DNA of 46,991 bases, from positions 1 to 46,991 of the forward strand of contig JAHFCT010000026.1 of the NCBI GenBank assembly GCA_023249375.1, given 5' to 3'. Below the pieces are notes generated by a model. The model was not told the DNA's origin. It made no database searches and worked only from the letters and a program-made list of their open reading frames with translations. Below, piece after piece: positions 1 to 7,989 of this stretch. Both the position numbers and the translations under genes were made by a program. The first letter of the stretch is position 1. Each line of letters opens with the position of its first letter. The stretch comes from Gemmatimonadota bacterium. Lineage in GTDB: Bacteria > Gemmatimonadota > Gemmatimonadetes > Gemmatimonadales > Gemmatimonadaceae.

Positions 1-405
1 GGCGCGTCCCCCCGCAAGTGACTTGCGCCACACATTGCGTTTGCCGGAGCGGTTCGAAGCGAATACCAGCCAGCGTCCGTCTGCCGACCACGCCGGCGCG
101 TTCGCCGGCGTCTCCACCCACTCGGTGCAATCGGCTCGCTCCAGTCGACAGAGACGAACGGACGAACGCCATTCACTGTGCGTGCTGTCCATGATCGCCT
201 CGGACACCTCCACGGCCGCCCATCGAGCGTCTGGCGATACTGCTACGGCGCCGATGCGCTTCACGGCGAACGCCTGCCGCGGCGTCCAGATGGCGGTGGC
301 CGCACCGATTGATTGGGCGCGCAACGCGCCGAGGTGCGGCACGGCACCGGAGAGAACCACCGAGACGGCAAGAACAAACGAGTGGTGCGCGCGCGTCTTT
401 GTCAT
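1..405 (-). CDS. Secreted S9-type peptidase, N-terminal propeller part (3' end outside window)
   Basis: The reading frame is open from an ATG at 405 to the window edge (135 codons), so only the N-terminus is visible. It starts with a Sec-type signal (MTKTRAHHSF, then a hydrophobic stretch ending near LRAQ). It continues with WTPRQAFAVKRIGAVAVSPD followed by an SPDARW-like and a WSADGRWLVFASNRSG-like propeller blade. The pattern 'allowed-residue AVKRxGxxxVSPDGRW' is typical of the beta-propeller domain of secreted S9 prolyl-oligopeptidase or acylaminoacyl-peptidase relatives; the catalytic alpha/beta-hydrolase part would lie outside the window. A TolB-like WD40 protein without a peptidase domain is the alternative. 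No convincing Shine-Dalgarno sequence precedes the ATG. It begins 29 nt downstream of the stop of the ASPIC-like remnant on the same strand, so the two may once have been co-transcribed. Confidence 0.6.
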   Translation of the reverse strand, partial: MTKTRAHHSFVLAVSVVLSGAVPHLGALRAQSIGAATAIWTPRQAFAVKRIGAVAVSPDARWAAVEVSEAIMDSTHSEWRSSVRLCRLERADCTEWVETPANAPAWSADGRWLVFASNRSGKRNVWRKSLAGGRA

Positions 406-434
406 GGCCCCATGAGGAAGATGAGGGGGTGAAC

Positions 435-569
435 TCAGAGTTCGACGATCTCGACAGACTTTCCCACCGCCATCGGCCCCGCGATAACCCGCCGCTGCGC
501 TGACGGCCACCGCACCTCGATCGACTCGGCGTGATGAGGATGGGAATTCGACTCGTTCTGGAAAGAGTA
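435..569 (-). pseudogene. C-terminal remnant of an ASPIC/UnbV (CRTAC1-family) protein
   Basis: On the minus strand a frame ending in TGA at 435-437 encodes a tail with HHAESIEVRWPSAQRRV and ending KSVEIVEL. This resembles the end of the ASPIC/UnbV domain, where 'ESIEVRWPSG' is followed by a short beta-rich ending. Only about the last 35-45 residues look homologous. The same frame stays open upstream to a stop at 717-719, but that stretch has no recognisable family sequence, and the usual LHFGLG motif is degraded. I read this as the 3' scrap of a gene whose 5' part was lost, possibly in the same event that left the tRNA fragment at 754-797. It could also be the end of an unrelated short ORF; the homology call rests on one short motif. 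Confidence 0.4.
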
Positions 570-753
570 TCGTGCGCGTGGTTCGGCGTGTCGAGGGGAA
601 GTAAACTTCCTGGCTTGGTGGAATGAGCCAAGGGGTACCCGACGGGATACGTGCCGACGGATTTCGCAAGCGCCGCTTGTCGAGTCGCACAGAGTCAGGC
701 GTTGCGACGCAACAGCTCAGCATTTCTCGAAAGAAACGACTTTCGATTCGCGG

Positions 754-797
754 GCCTGGGGTTCAGGGGGTCACGGGTTCGAATCCCGCCGTCCCGA
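754..797 (+). pseudogene. 3' fragment of a tRNA gene, probably tRNA-Pro (possible att site)
   Basis: The stretch contains a T-arm (GGG, TTCGAAT, CCC) followed by CGTCCCG and discriminator A, i.e. the 3' acceptor strand of a tRNA starting CGGGACG, as in bacterial tRNA-Pro. The matching 5' acceptor, D-arm and a proper seven-base anticodon loop are not found within the preceding 100 nt, and position 49-65 of the T-stem is an A-C mismatch. Only the 3' half is therefore present. Integrated elements commonly leave such 3' tRNA halves as attachment-site duplicates; no integrase is seen here. A clean Rho-independent terminator follows at 837-870. The region 570-753 upstream shows no gene I can support. 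Confidence 0.5.
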
Positions 798-836
798 TTG
801 AGTGACTGACGAATCTGCCATGAGCTGAGATGAAGA

Positions 837-870
837 CTCCGGGCGCTTTGGCGCCCGGAGGCTTTCTCTC
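837..870 (+). terminator. Rho-independent terminator behind the tRNA fragment
   Basis: A perfect 10-bp stem, CTCCGGGCGC and GCGCCCGGAG, with loop TTTG is followed by GCTTTCTCTC. It would end transcripts coming through the tRNA fragment and isolates the gene at 982. Confidence 0.7.
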
Positions 871-981
871 GCCGTAATCCAGCCCTGCGCGGCGCGGCGC
901 GTCGTCCGCGACCACCCGATATCCGTTGCCTCCCCCTCACAGGGGACGTATCATAGTCCCTCCCTCCGGGAGGCACGACCG

Positions 982-2151
982 ATGAACGCCTCGACCAGCG
1001 CCGCGGTCTCAGACCGCATTCGTTCAATCGATGTCATGCGCGGACTCGTCTGCGTGCTCATGGCGATTGACCATGTGCGTGTCTACTCGGGGCTGCCGGC
1101 AGGGGGACCGACGGCGGGCATCTTCCTCACGCGCTGGGTGACGCATTTCGTCGCTCCAGCGTTCTGCTTCTTCGCCGGCACGGGCGCCTTCTTCCTCGGC
1201 CAGCGGCTGCAGAGCACCGCCGCCCTCCGGAAGTTCCTGATCACGCGCGGCCTCCTGCTCGTCGTGCTCGAACTGACCGTGATCCGCTTTCTCTGGTCGT
1301 TCAACCCGAATCTTCTCGAGTTTTCCCTCGCCGGCGTGATCTGGATGCTCGGCTGGTGCATGGTGCTGCTTGCCGTGGTGGTAGGAATGCCTGCGCGCAC
1401 CGTCGGCTGGCTTGGCGTGGCGATCGTCGCACTCCAACAGCTCTTCGGGCTGATGCCCGTCGCCGTGGGGGCGATTGCCTCGCCCTGGGCATTCATCTAC
1501 ACGTCGCCGGCTGAGGCGCCGTTCGGGATCAACGTCCTCTACGTGATTGTGCCCTGGGTTGGCGTGATGATGGCGGGATTCGGGTTCGGCGTGCTCATGC
1601 AACGCGAGAACACCTCACGTCGCCGCCTGCTCATGCGACTTGGCCTCGGCATGACCGCCGCCTGGTTGGTTATAGCCACCGTGGCCGCGTTGGTTGGCGG
1701 CGGTGGTGGCGGTGGCGCGGCAAACGACGTCGGTGCCCGTGCGACACCGCTCTGGATGGCGGTGCTCAACCAACAGAAGTACCCGGCGTCGCAACTGTTT
1801 CTTCTGATGACGCTCGGACCGGCGATCGCACTCTTGGCGTACGCGGAGCAATGGAAAGGCGCACTCGGTCGTGCCCTCGAGATCTTCGGGCGCGTGCCGA
1901 TGTGGTACTACCTGCTGCACCTGCTCGTGATTCACCTCACGGCAGTTGCCGTCAACGGCGTCCGGCTCGGCTCGTTCGGCAATGCGTGGTTCACGACCGC
2001 ACCGTACACGCGGATTCCTGACGAGGGGCGATGGAGCCTCGGCCTACTCTATCTAGTCTGGGCGGTGTGCATCCTCATGCTGTATCCGATCTGTCGATGG
2101 TATGCGGAACGCAAACGCACGAACCCGGCGCCGTGGATGCGGTACATCTGA
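982..2151 (+). CDS. HGSNAT-like/DUF1624 multi-pass membrane protein
   Basis: The 389-residue protein starts with ATG 13 nt after a GGGAGG Shine-Dalgarno sequence. Near the N-terminus it has RIRSIDVMRGLVCVLMAIDH, the conserved (S/D)-x-D-x-x-R-G and D-H motifs of the heparan-alpha-glucosaminide N-acetyltransferase catalytic family (PF07786, DUF1624). About ten hydrophobic segments follow, with FCFFAGTGAFFLG in the second and WYYLLHLLVIHL near residue 315. Members are inner-membrane proteins thought to acylate sugars or other periplasmic substrates using cytoplasmic acyl-CoA, but bacterial DUF1624 proteins are mostly uncharacterised. A glycine run (seven Gly, about residue 240) sits in a loop. 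It is monocistronic: a terminator lies upstream and the next gene converges from the other strand. The family assignment is good; substrate and reaction are unknown. Confidence 0.75.
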   Translation: MNASTSAAVSDRIRSIDVMRGLVCVLMAIDHVRVYSGLPAGGPTAGIFLTRWVTHFVAPAFCFFAGTGAFFLGQRLQSTAALRKFLITRGLLLVVLELTVIRFLWSFNPNLLEFSLAGVIWMLGWCMVLLAVVVGMPARTVGWLGVAIVALQQLFGLMPVAVGAIASPWAFIYTSPAEAPFGINVLYVIVPWVGVMMAGFGFGVLMQRENTSRRRLLMRLGLGMTAAWLVIATVAALVGGGGGGGAANDVGARATPLWMAVLNQQKYPASQLFLLMTLGPAIALLAYAEQWKGALGRALEIFGRVPMWYYLLHLLVIHLTAVAVNGVRLGSFGNAWFTTAPYTRIPDEGRWSLGLLYLVWAVCILMLYPICRWYAERKRTNPAPWMRYI

Positions 2152-2207
2152 GCCAGCGCGTTCTCCGTTCGATTCGCGGGCCCGGTGCGGGCGCGCGCGT
2201 CTCGATC

Positions 2208-3062
2208 TCAGTCGTGCGCGGCGTCCTTCCCCTCCGCCATGTGCTGCGCGGCACAGTCCGGACAGATGCCGTGCGTAAAATCCACCGGCGTGTGACTCGC
2301 GATGAACCGCTCAAGCTGGTTCCAGTATCCCTGATCATCGCGCACCTTCTTGCACCACGCGCAGATCGGCAGCATCCCGGACAATACCGAGACGTCCGTC
2401 AGCGCCTTCTGCAGCGCCGCCTGGCGTCGGAGCATCTCGGCGATGAGCAGGCTCATGAAGATCGCCACGATGAAGAGGCTCGTTTCGAGCAACGAGAGCG
2501 AGACGAGTCGCTCGAACGCGGCACCTGCACTCCACTGCTGGATAGCAGACGTCGCAATGACGACGCGTGCGCCCATCACGACCACCTGGATGCCGCAGAC
2601 GATGCTCGGCAGCATCACGACACTCTCGCCGAGCCGGGCACGCGCGGCCGTCAGGCTCAGCATCGCCGTCGCCGTGAGGATGGCCCACACGACGGAGTTC
2701 ACGACGACGCGCACCTCGACGGACGCGCCGAAGAAGACCAGCGCCGCCAACGCCACCGCGTGTGCCACGCCAAGCGCAATCGCCAGCGTCGTGCGAGGCG
2801 CCTCGTCCACGAAACGCCAGATGCCGAAGAGAACAAACAGGTAGCCGAATGTCACGGCCGCTGTCGAGAGCACGGGGTCAAGCAGGATGGGAAGCCTCGG
2901 CCGCATCGCAAACAGGAGGTCGGCGACCACGAACGACAGGGCGCCGATCATCCAATACCGGAACGCCTCCAGCTCTCGGTGTCGCCACCACACATACGCC
3001 ATGGACCCGGCCATGAGCACGGAGAGGCCGCTGTTGGTCACATTCTGCGTCAGAAAATCCAT
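2208..3062 (-). CDS. Seven-TM protein with C-terminal coiled coil and CxxC pair (putative sensor)
   Basis: The 284-residue protein has about seven hydrophobic helices (residues ~10-215). A short amphipathic linker (RRQAALQKALTDVSVLSG) leads to a compact tail with C234-A-W-C237 and C267-P-D-C270. The tail motif LP-I-C-x-x-C-K-K-x-R-D-D-x-G-x-W plus H-G-I-C-P-x-C is one I know as an accessory module at the C-terminus of many PAS/GAF signalling proteins; its function is undefined and it probably binds metal or senses redox state. Here it is attached to a membrane sensor rather than a kinase. GGGAG lies 6 nt before the ATG. The gene is transcribed divergently from the histidine kinase at 3290, 227 nt away, so the two may share a regulatory region and a pathway. 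No enzymatic domain is visible. Confidence 0.6.
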   Translation of the reverse strand: MDFLTQNVTNSGLSVLMAGSMAYVWWRHRELEAFRYWMIGALSFVVADLLFAMRPRLPILLDPVLSTAAVTFGYLFVLFGIWRFVDEAPRTTLAIALGVAHAVALAALVFFGASVEVRVVVNSVVWAILTATAMLSLTAARARLGESVVMLPSIVCGIQVVVMGARVVIATSAIQQWSAGAAFERLVSLSLLETSLFIVAIFMSLLIAEMLRRQAALQKALTDVSVLSGMLPICAWCKKVRDDQGYWNQLERFIASHTPVDFTHGICPDCAAQHMAEGKDAAHD

Positions 3063-3187
3063 GCCGTCTCCCTGAGGGCCATTCGACTCCGCTGCGATCA
3101 GACGAAAGGCGTCACGCGCGGGGCGAGAAGAACGTCACCGCGGAGGTCACTGAGGTCAAGACGTCGAGACGCGCCGCAGCGTGCCGG

Positions 3188-3216
3188 TTGACGCGGGACG
3201 ATGGCGGGCTCATTGT
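3188..3216 (+). promoter_or_regulatory. Candidate sigma70-type promoter for the histidine kinase
   Basis: TTGACG at 3188-3193 and CATTGT at 3211-3216 are separated by 17 bp in the 227-bp divergent intergenic region. The -35 is good and the -10 is weak. This leaves a 5' UTR of about 65 nt before the TTG start at 3290. Confidence 0.25.
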
Positions 3217-3289
3217 CATCGAGGTGTGGCGGCATCGGCGTCGCGGATGATCGCGCGGCCACCACGCGAAACGGGGTGGGAGGCAAGCG

Positions 3290-5458
3290 TTGACAGCACG
3301 GGTCGGGACCGCACCGCGGCGAGGACCTCGATACGCTCAACAGGCGGTGGCCTTGGGTGCCACGCTGCTCGTCCTCGCCATCGCGTGGGCCGTGCATCGC
3401 ACGGAATCCGCCCGCGTCCGTGAGACGGCCTTCCGCACGCTCGCCGTGGTGGGGACGCTGAAGGCCGCACAACTGGAGAACTGGCGATGGGAGCGGCAGG
3501 GCGACGCCAGCGTTGCCGCGCAGTTTCCAGCGGTCGTTCGTGCCGCGATCTCGCTGACGCGAGGTCCGCGGGACGCAGCCGACGTGAAGACGGCGTTGCG
3601 CGTACTGCGCACGGAAGCGGATGCCTACGCCTACGAGAATGCGCTCCTCTTCGCCCCCGACGGGCGGGTCCTCTTTGCGCTTCACGATTCCGCGGCCAGG
3701 GTGGGCCCCACCACGCTGGATCTCGTCAAGGCGGCACGTGCTGCGTCGGCCACGGTGTTGTCGAACTTCTTCCGCGGCCGAGACGACGCGGTGCACGTGG
3801 ATGTGGCGCAAGCGGTGCGCGACCCTGCCGGCCGGCTGATCGCCATCCTCGTCCTGCGAACCAACGCCGACACCCACCTCTACCCTATTCTCCGCGAGTT
3901 CCCCTCAACGCCGCGGGAAGCGGAAGTACTGCTCGCCAGAACGTTCGGGCCCATGGTCGTGGTCCTGAACAGCCGGCGCGATTCGATGGCGGCGCTCCCG
4001 AGCGCGTACATGATCCCGCGAAGCCGCGCGCGCGCCGTGGCGGTGCAGGCAGCGCAGGGCCATCGCGGGCGCGTGGCGGGGGTCAGTCATCTGGGTGAAC
4101 CAGTACTTGCCGACCTGCGCGCGGTGAGAGGCTCGCCGTGGCTGCTGATCACCGAGAGCGATGAAGCGTACATCGCGGCGAGCATCGGATTGGCCGACAG
4201 GCTCATCGGCATCGGTGCCGTGCTGGCGTTGCTGGCGATTCTGACTATCGGCGCGTACGCGGAACGCCGCCGCGAGGCGATGGAATTCCGGCAACTGTAC
4301 TTGCGAGAACATGTCGAGCGTGAGGCGGAGGCGGTCTTTCGCGCCACGCTCTACAGCATTGGCGACGCCGTGATCACGACCGACGCTGAGGGCCGCGTGG
4401 CCGCGATGAATCGCGTCGCGGAAGAACTCACGGGCTGGACCGAAGGCGAGGTGCGTGGCCGCGCACTCCGCCATGTCTACCGCGCGATCGACGAAACAAC
4501 CCGCGCATCGACCGCGCCAACGATTCCATTCGTGCCGACAACCGTCGACCCGTCGGTGATGACCAATCACACGCTGCTGATCGACCGGTTCGGCGTCGAA
4601 CGCCCCGTGATGAACAGCACCGCGCCGATTGTCGATACGGACAGGAGCTTGCGCGGGCTGGTGATCGTCTTTCGCGACCAGTCGGCGCTGCGGGAGCAAC
4701 AGGGGAAGTTGCTGCAGGCGGAGAAACTGGCGAGCATGGGACGCCTCGCGGGCGGTATCGCGCACGACTTCAACAATATCCTTGCCGCCATACGCGGGGC
4801 CGCCGATCTCGCCGCGGTCGCCAAAGATGAGTCGTGGCGCGAGGATGTCTCGACAATCCAGTTCGCGGCCGAGCGAGCGACCACGCTGACGCGCCAGTTG
4901 TTGACCTTCAGTCGCCAGGAAGTCATTCGCCCGACGGAACTCGACCTCCAGGAGCTGACGGCCAACATGCACCGGATGCTGGTCCGATTGCTGCCGCCGA
5001 ACATCAAATTTTCCGTGCAGGAGGCGACGGGACTCGACCATGTCCGTGTGGACCGCGGCCAGATTGAGCAGGTCGTGTTGAATCTCGCGCTGAATGCTCG
5101 GGACGCGATGGCGGCGTGCGGCACGATCTCCGTCGAAATGCGCAACATCGAGACACTTGAACGCGTGCTGCCAACCGGCACGCTCGCGCCAGGCCGCTAC
5201 GTGTCGCTCGCGATCGCCGATACGGGCGTGGGCATGGACGACGCCACGCTCCGCAGGATCTTCGAACCGTTCTTCACCACCAAGGAAGCGGGGAAGGGCA
5301 CCGGGCTGGGCTTGTCGACGGTCTACGCCATCGTGCAGCAGAACGGCGGCGGCATCGACGTAGCCAGTGCGCCCGGAAAGGGCACGACGTTTACGGTGTA
5401 TCTCCCGGTCGCGGCGCGATCCGGCAGCGCGACTGAGGCGCCAGCGCAGCGCGGCTAA
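3290..5458 (+). CDS. Membrane PAS-domain sensor histidine kinase
   Basis: The start is a TTG at 3290, chosen because GGGAGG lies 6-7 nt upstream. The 722-residue protein has TM1 (~19-37), a periplasmic Cache-like sensing region (~38-300) and TM2 (~304-323). A PAS domain follows (~340-460, YSIGDAVITTDAEGRVAAMN). Next come HisKA with the phospho-accepting His492 in GRLAGGIAHDFNN, and a HATPase domain with N-box NLALNARDAM, DTGVGMD and GKGTGLGLST. It should autophosphorylate in response to an extracytoplasmic or PAS-sensed cue. There is no receiver domain at the C-terminus and no response regulator gene adjacent, so it is an orphan kinase whose partner lies elsewhere. The divergent neighbour is a seven-TM protein with a CxxC tail, a plausible but unproven partner. 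Confidence 0.85.
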   Translation: MTARVGTAPRRGPRYAQQAVALGATLLVLAIAWAVHRTESARVRETAFRTLAVVGTLKAAQLENWRWERQGDASVAAQFPAVVRAAISLTRGPRDAADVKTALRVLRTEADAYAYENALLFAPDGRVLFALHDSAARVGPTTLDLVKAARAASATVLSNFFRGRDDAVHVDVAQAVRDPAGRLIAILVLRTNADTHLYPILREFPSTPREAEVLLARTFGPMVVVLNSRRDSMAALPSAYMIPRSRARAVAVQAAQGHRGRVAGVSHLGEPVLADLRAVRGSPWLLITESDEAYIAASIGLADRLIGIGAVLALLAILTIGAYAERRREAMEFRQLYLREHVEREAEAVFRATLYSIGDAVITTDAEGRVAAMNRVAEELTGWTEGEVRGRALRHVYRAIDETTRASTAPTIPFVPTTVDPSVMTNHTLLIDRFGVERPVMNSTAPIVDTDRSLRGLVIVFRDQSALREQQGKLLQAEKLASMGRLAGGIAHDFNNILAAIRGAADLAAVAKDESWREDVSTIQFAAERATTLTRQLLTFSRQEVIRPTELDLQELTANMHRMLVRLLPPNIKFSVQEATGLDHVRVDRGQIEQVVLNLALNARDAMAACGTISVEMRNIETLERVLPTGTLAPGRYVSLAIADTGVGMDDATLRRIFEPFFTTKEAGKGTGLGLSTVYAIVQQNGGGIDVASAPGKGTTFTVYLPVAARSGSATEAPAQRG

Positions 5459-5482
5459 CCGCCGCGTGGCATGCTGAATGAC

Positions 5483-5515
5483 ACAGCGCCGACCGCTCAT
5501 CGCAGTCGGCGCTGT
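5483..5515. terminator. Hairpin between convergent genes
   Basis: An 11-bp perfect stem (ACAGCGCCGAC and GTCGGCGCTGT) lies between the convergent ends at 5458 and 5542. T-tracts are poor on both sides. It probably serves as a bidirectional terminator. Confidence 0.55.
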
Positions 5516-5541
5516 GCCGTTGTCCTCGCCGTCGCTCGATG

Positions 5542-7989
5542 CTAGGGCCAGTTCGTCGGCCCCACCATCGGAGACGACTGGCACCCACTCGGCCCGATGC
5601 CGCGCCACACCGTGGGCTGCACAAAGTCCGTCTGGCCTTCCGTGATCGCGATGGCACACCCGCCGGCTCCGGTGATGGCGATGATGCGCCGCAGGTAGGG
5701 CTCGCCGAGCGTCACTTCGCGCCATTCGGTGCCGTCCCAGCGCGAGATCTGCCCGTTGTCGCCGCCCATGTACAGCTCCTTTGGCCCACGCGCCCACAGG
5801 CCAAGCTGGAACAGGTTCTGCAGCGAGGACGGCGCGCGCGACGCGAGCCAACTGGTCTTGAAGGTCAGCGGCACGTCTGTCCACTGCGTGCCATCGTAGT
5901 GCACGAGCACGCTGTCGCCCACGGCCCACACGTCAGAGGCGCCGCTGCCCGAGATACGCACGAGCGTACGCGACGTCGGGCTGTTCATCGTCGTCCACGC
6001 GGTGCCGTTGTAGCGCTGAATACGCCCGCCGGCACCGATGGCAAAGATGTTCGATGACGAACTGCCCCAGAGACCATACATCACGTTGCCGCCCGACTCG
6101 ACGCTACAGGACGTCGTCGACCTGCAGTGCGTGATGCCGGCGCTGCCGGCGATCCACACATCCGCGCCCGATCCCCACACGCCGTTGTAGCTGTCCGGCG
6201 TGCCGCTGAGCTGCTTGGAGAAGTCGCTGACGACGCTCCATCCGGTGCCATCGTATCGGTAGATCGTATTCGAATTGCCCACGGCCCACGCGTTCTTGGG
6301 ACCGTCGCTCCACACGCCCTGCAAAATGCGAATCGTCTGCGTCGCCGGTGGCGGCGCGTCGACCGTCCACTTCACGCCATCCCAGCGCGCCAGAAACGCG
6401 TTCCAGCCCACCACGAAGGCGCTCGTCGCCGACGTCATGATCGCATCGCGCAGCGGCGGCATGTAGCTGATCGCCGTCGCGCTCGTTGCCGTCATGCGCT
6501 CCACTCGGCCAAAGCTGGACAGCACGTACGCCCCGCCGCCGCGCGCGTCGGGCCACGGCCGTCCCCCGGACTGGGTGAAGCGTAAGCGCGAGATCTCTCG
6601 CCACGTCGCGCCGTCAAACCGATAGAACGCGCGATCGACGTTGGCGCTGTCGCCGTACGCGTAGATCTCGTTCGACGAGAGCACGCCCCAGCGAATGAGC
6701 CGTCCAGGACTGAGCCCGGTGGTCGACAGCTGCGTCCATCCGGTGCCCGACCAGCGCAGCAGCGGGCCATTCTGCGTGAGGACGTATGCCTGTCCGGCCG
6801 CCGGGCACTGGAGGTCCAGCTTCGCCGAGTTGGTGGGACCGGGCACCGAGGTCCACGTCGTGCCGTTGAACCGGAACAAGCCGCCGTTCGTTGAGCTCGA
6901 CGCGAACGCCTCGTTGGGCCCCGTAATGCAGACGCCGTCGATGCGCGTGGTCACGCCGACCGTGTAGCGCTGCCACGTCGCCGTGTTGCCAATCCACACC
7001 ACGCCGCCTTCGCCGCCCGCGATCACGTACCGCGACGTGCCAGCCGTCACGCTCGCCACCGAGTTCAGCGAGTCGGTCACCGCCGCGACTTTGGCGATCG
7101 CCGAGCCGTCGTAATGGTACAGTCCCCCCGTACTGGAGATGTACACGTCGCCCTCGGTGAGCGCCGACACGTCATTGAAGTTCGTCGACGTCGCGGCCGT
7201 CGTGGCCGTCAGGCGGCGCCACTTTCCATTCTGGTTGATCTGGAGCTGCGGATACGTCTGAAAATTGTTGATTTGGTTGTTCGTCGGCGCTGGAAAGTCC
7301 GAACCGCGGCTCAAGGCGAAGATCACCGTTGAGCCCGCGCCGTTGGTGTAGCCGCTCAGGGGTGCGATACCGAGCACGCCACTTTGAGCGTTTGGACTCA
7401 CCGCGCCACCAAGTCGCAGCGCCTCGTCCTTTTCCCAGGCGACGGCGCCAAACCGCGAGAGCGACAGGTCGATGGCGGGGATCGTCGGCGCACGACCCGG
7501 CACCACGTCGAACGGTCCGATCGGGAACTGCACGTCGTACGCATTCATGAACGGATCTTTGCCGCCGCTGTCCGTCGTAATGTTGAACGAGTCGGGAAGA
7601 ATGCCCGCCGCCAGATACATCGTGCAGCCATCCTTGGAGCCGAGGCGCGTCGCGTCGGCGAGGCACGGCGCGATGTCGACGGGCAAGGTGACGGACTGCG
7701 TGCCCTGCACCACGCGTGACCACGTGAGCGAGAGAATGCGAATGCCGTCATCCTCAGTGCCCTGCGGCGGGCCGCGATACACCGCGCCCACCATCAGGAA
7801 CAACGGCTTCGTCGCCACCTGTGACAACAGTCCGGTGGCGGTGATCTGCAGCGAGAACTTCCGCGACAGCGTGGCCTGACTCGGCGTGAACGCCTTGTCG
7901 GCGCAGGCGGCCAGCGCCGTCGAGATGCCGATGACCGCAGCGAGTGACGTGAGGCGCAGCACGCGCGCAACACGAGGCGTGTGGTTCAT
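5542..7989 (-). CDS. Large propeller-like lipoprotein, last gene of a three-gene envelope cassette
   Basis: The 815-residue protein has a lipoprotein signal with lipobox LAAC (Cys29). After an N-terminal beta-rich region (~30-240) it carries many repeats of the type 'x-x-x-V-W-A-V-G ... hydrophobic-x-x-Y-D-G-T-x-W', for example AVGNSNTIYRYDGTGW and AVGDSVLVHYDGTQW. Such repeats form beta-propellers in secreted proteins that bind ligands or partners. No catalytic motif is seen. The ATG overlaps the stop of the beta-barrel gene by 4 bp (ATGA), so the genes at 10168-9191, 9194-7986 and 7989-5542 form one operon. Its partners being a CsgG/FlgO-like lipoprotein and an outer-membrane barrel suggests a surface complex, but its role is unknown. 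Confidence 0.65.
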   Translation of the reverse strand: MNHTPRVARVLRLTSLAAVIGISTALAACADKAFTPSQATLSRKFSLQITATGLLSQVATKPLFLMVGAVYRGPPQGTEDDGIRILSLTWSRVVQGTQSVTLPVDIAPCLADATRLGSKDGCTMYLAAGILPDSFNITTDSGGKDPFMNAYDVQFPIGPFDVVPGRAPTIPAIDLSLSRFGAVAWEKDEALRLGGAVSPNAQSGVLGIAPLSGYTNGAGSTVIFALSRGSDFPAPTNNQINNFQTYPQLQINQNGKWRRLTATTAATSTNFNDVSALTEGDVYISSTGGLYHYDGSAIAKVAAVTDSLNSVASVTAGTSRYVIAGGEGGVVWIGNTATWQRYTVGVTTRIDGVCITGPNEAFASSSTNGGLFRFNGTTWTSVPGPTNSAKLDLQCPAAGQAYVLTQNGPLLRWSGTGWTQLSTTGLSPGRLIRWGVLSSNEIYAYGDSANVDRAFYRFDGATWREISRLRFTQSGGRPWPDARGGGAYVLSSFGRVERMTATSATAISYMPPLRDAIMTSATSAFVVGWNAFLARWDGVKWTVDAPPPATQTIRILQGVWSDGPKNAWAVGNSNTIYRYDGTGWSVVSDFSKQLSGTPDSYNGVWGSGADVWIAGSAGITHCRSTTSCSVESGGNVMYGLWGSSSSNIFAIGAGGRIQRYNGTAWTTMNSPTSRTLVRISGSGASDVWAVGDSVLVHYDGTQWTDVPLTFKTSWLASRAPSSLQNLFQLGLWARGPKELYMGGDNGQISRWDGTEWREVTLGEPYLRRIIAITGAGGCAIAITEGQTDFVQPTVWRGIGPSGCQSSPMVGPTNWP

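Noticed and set aside
695-1027. A 110-aa minus-strand ORF containing NRDGGIRTRDPLNPRPA
   Set aside because: This peptide is the well-known artefact of translating tRNA 3' ends on the opposite strand; it runs across the tRNA fragment and into the start of the gene at 982.
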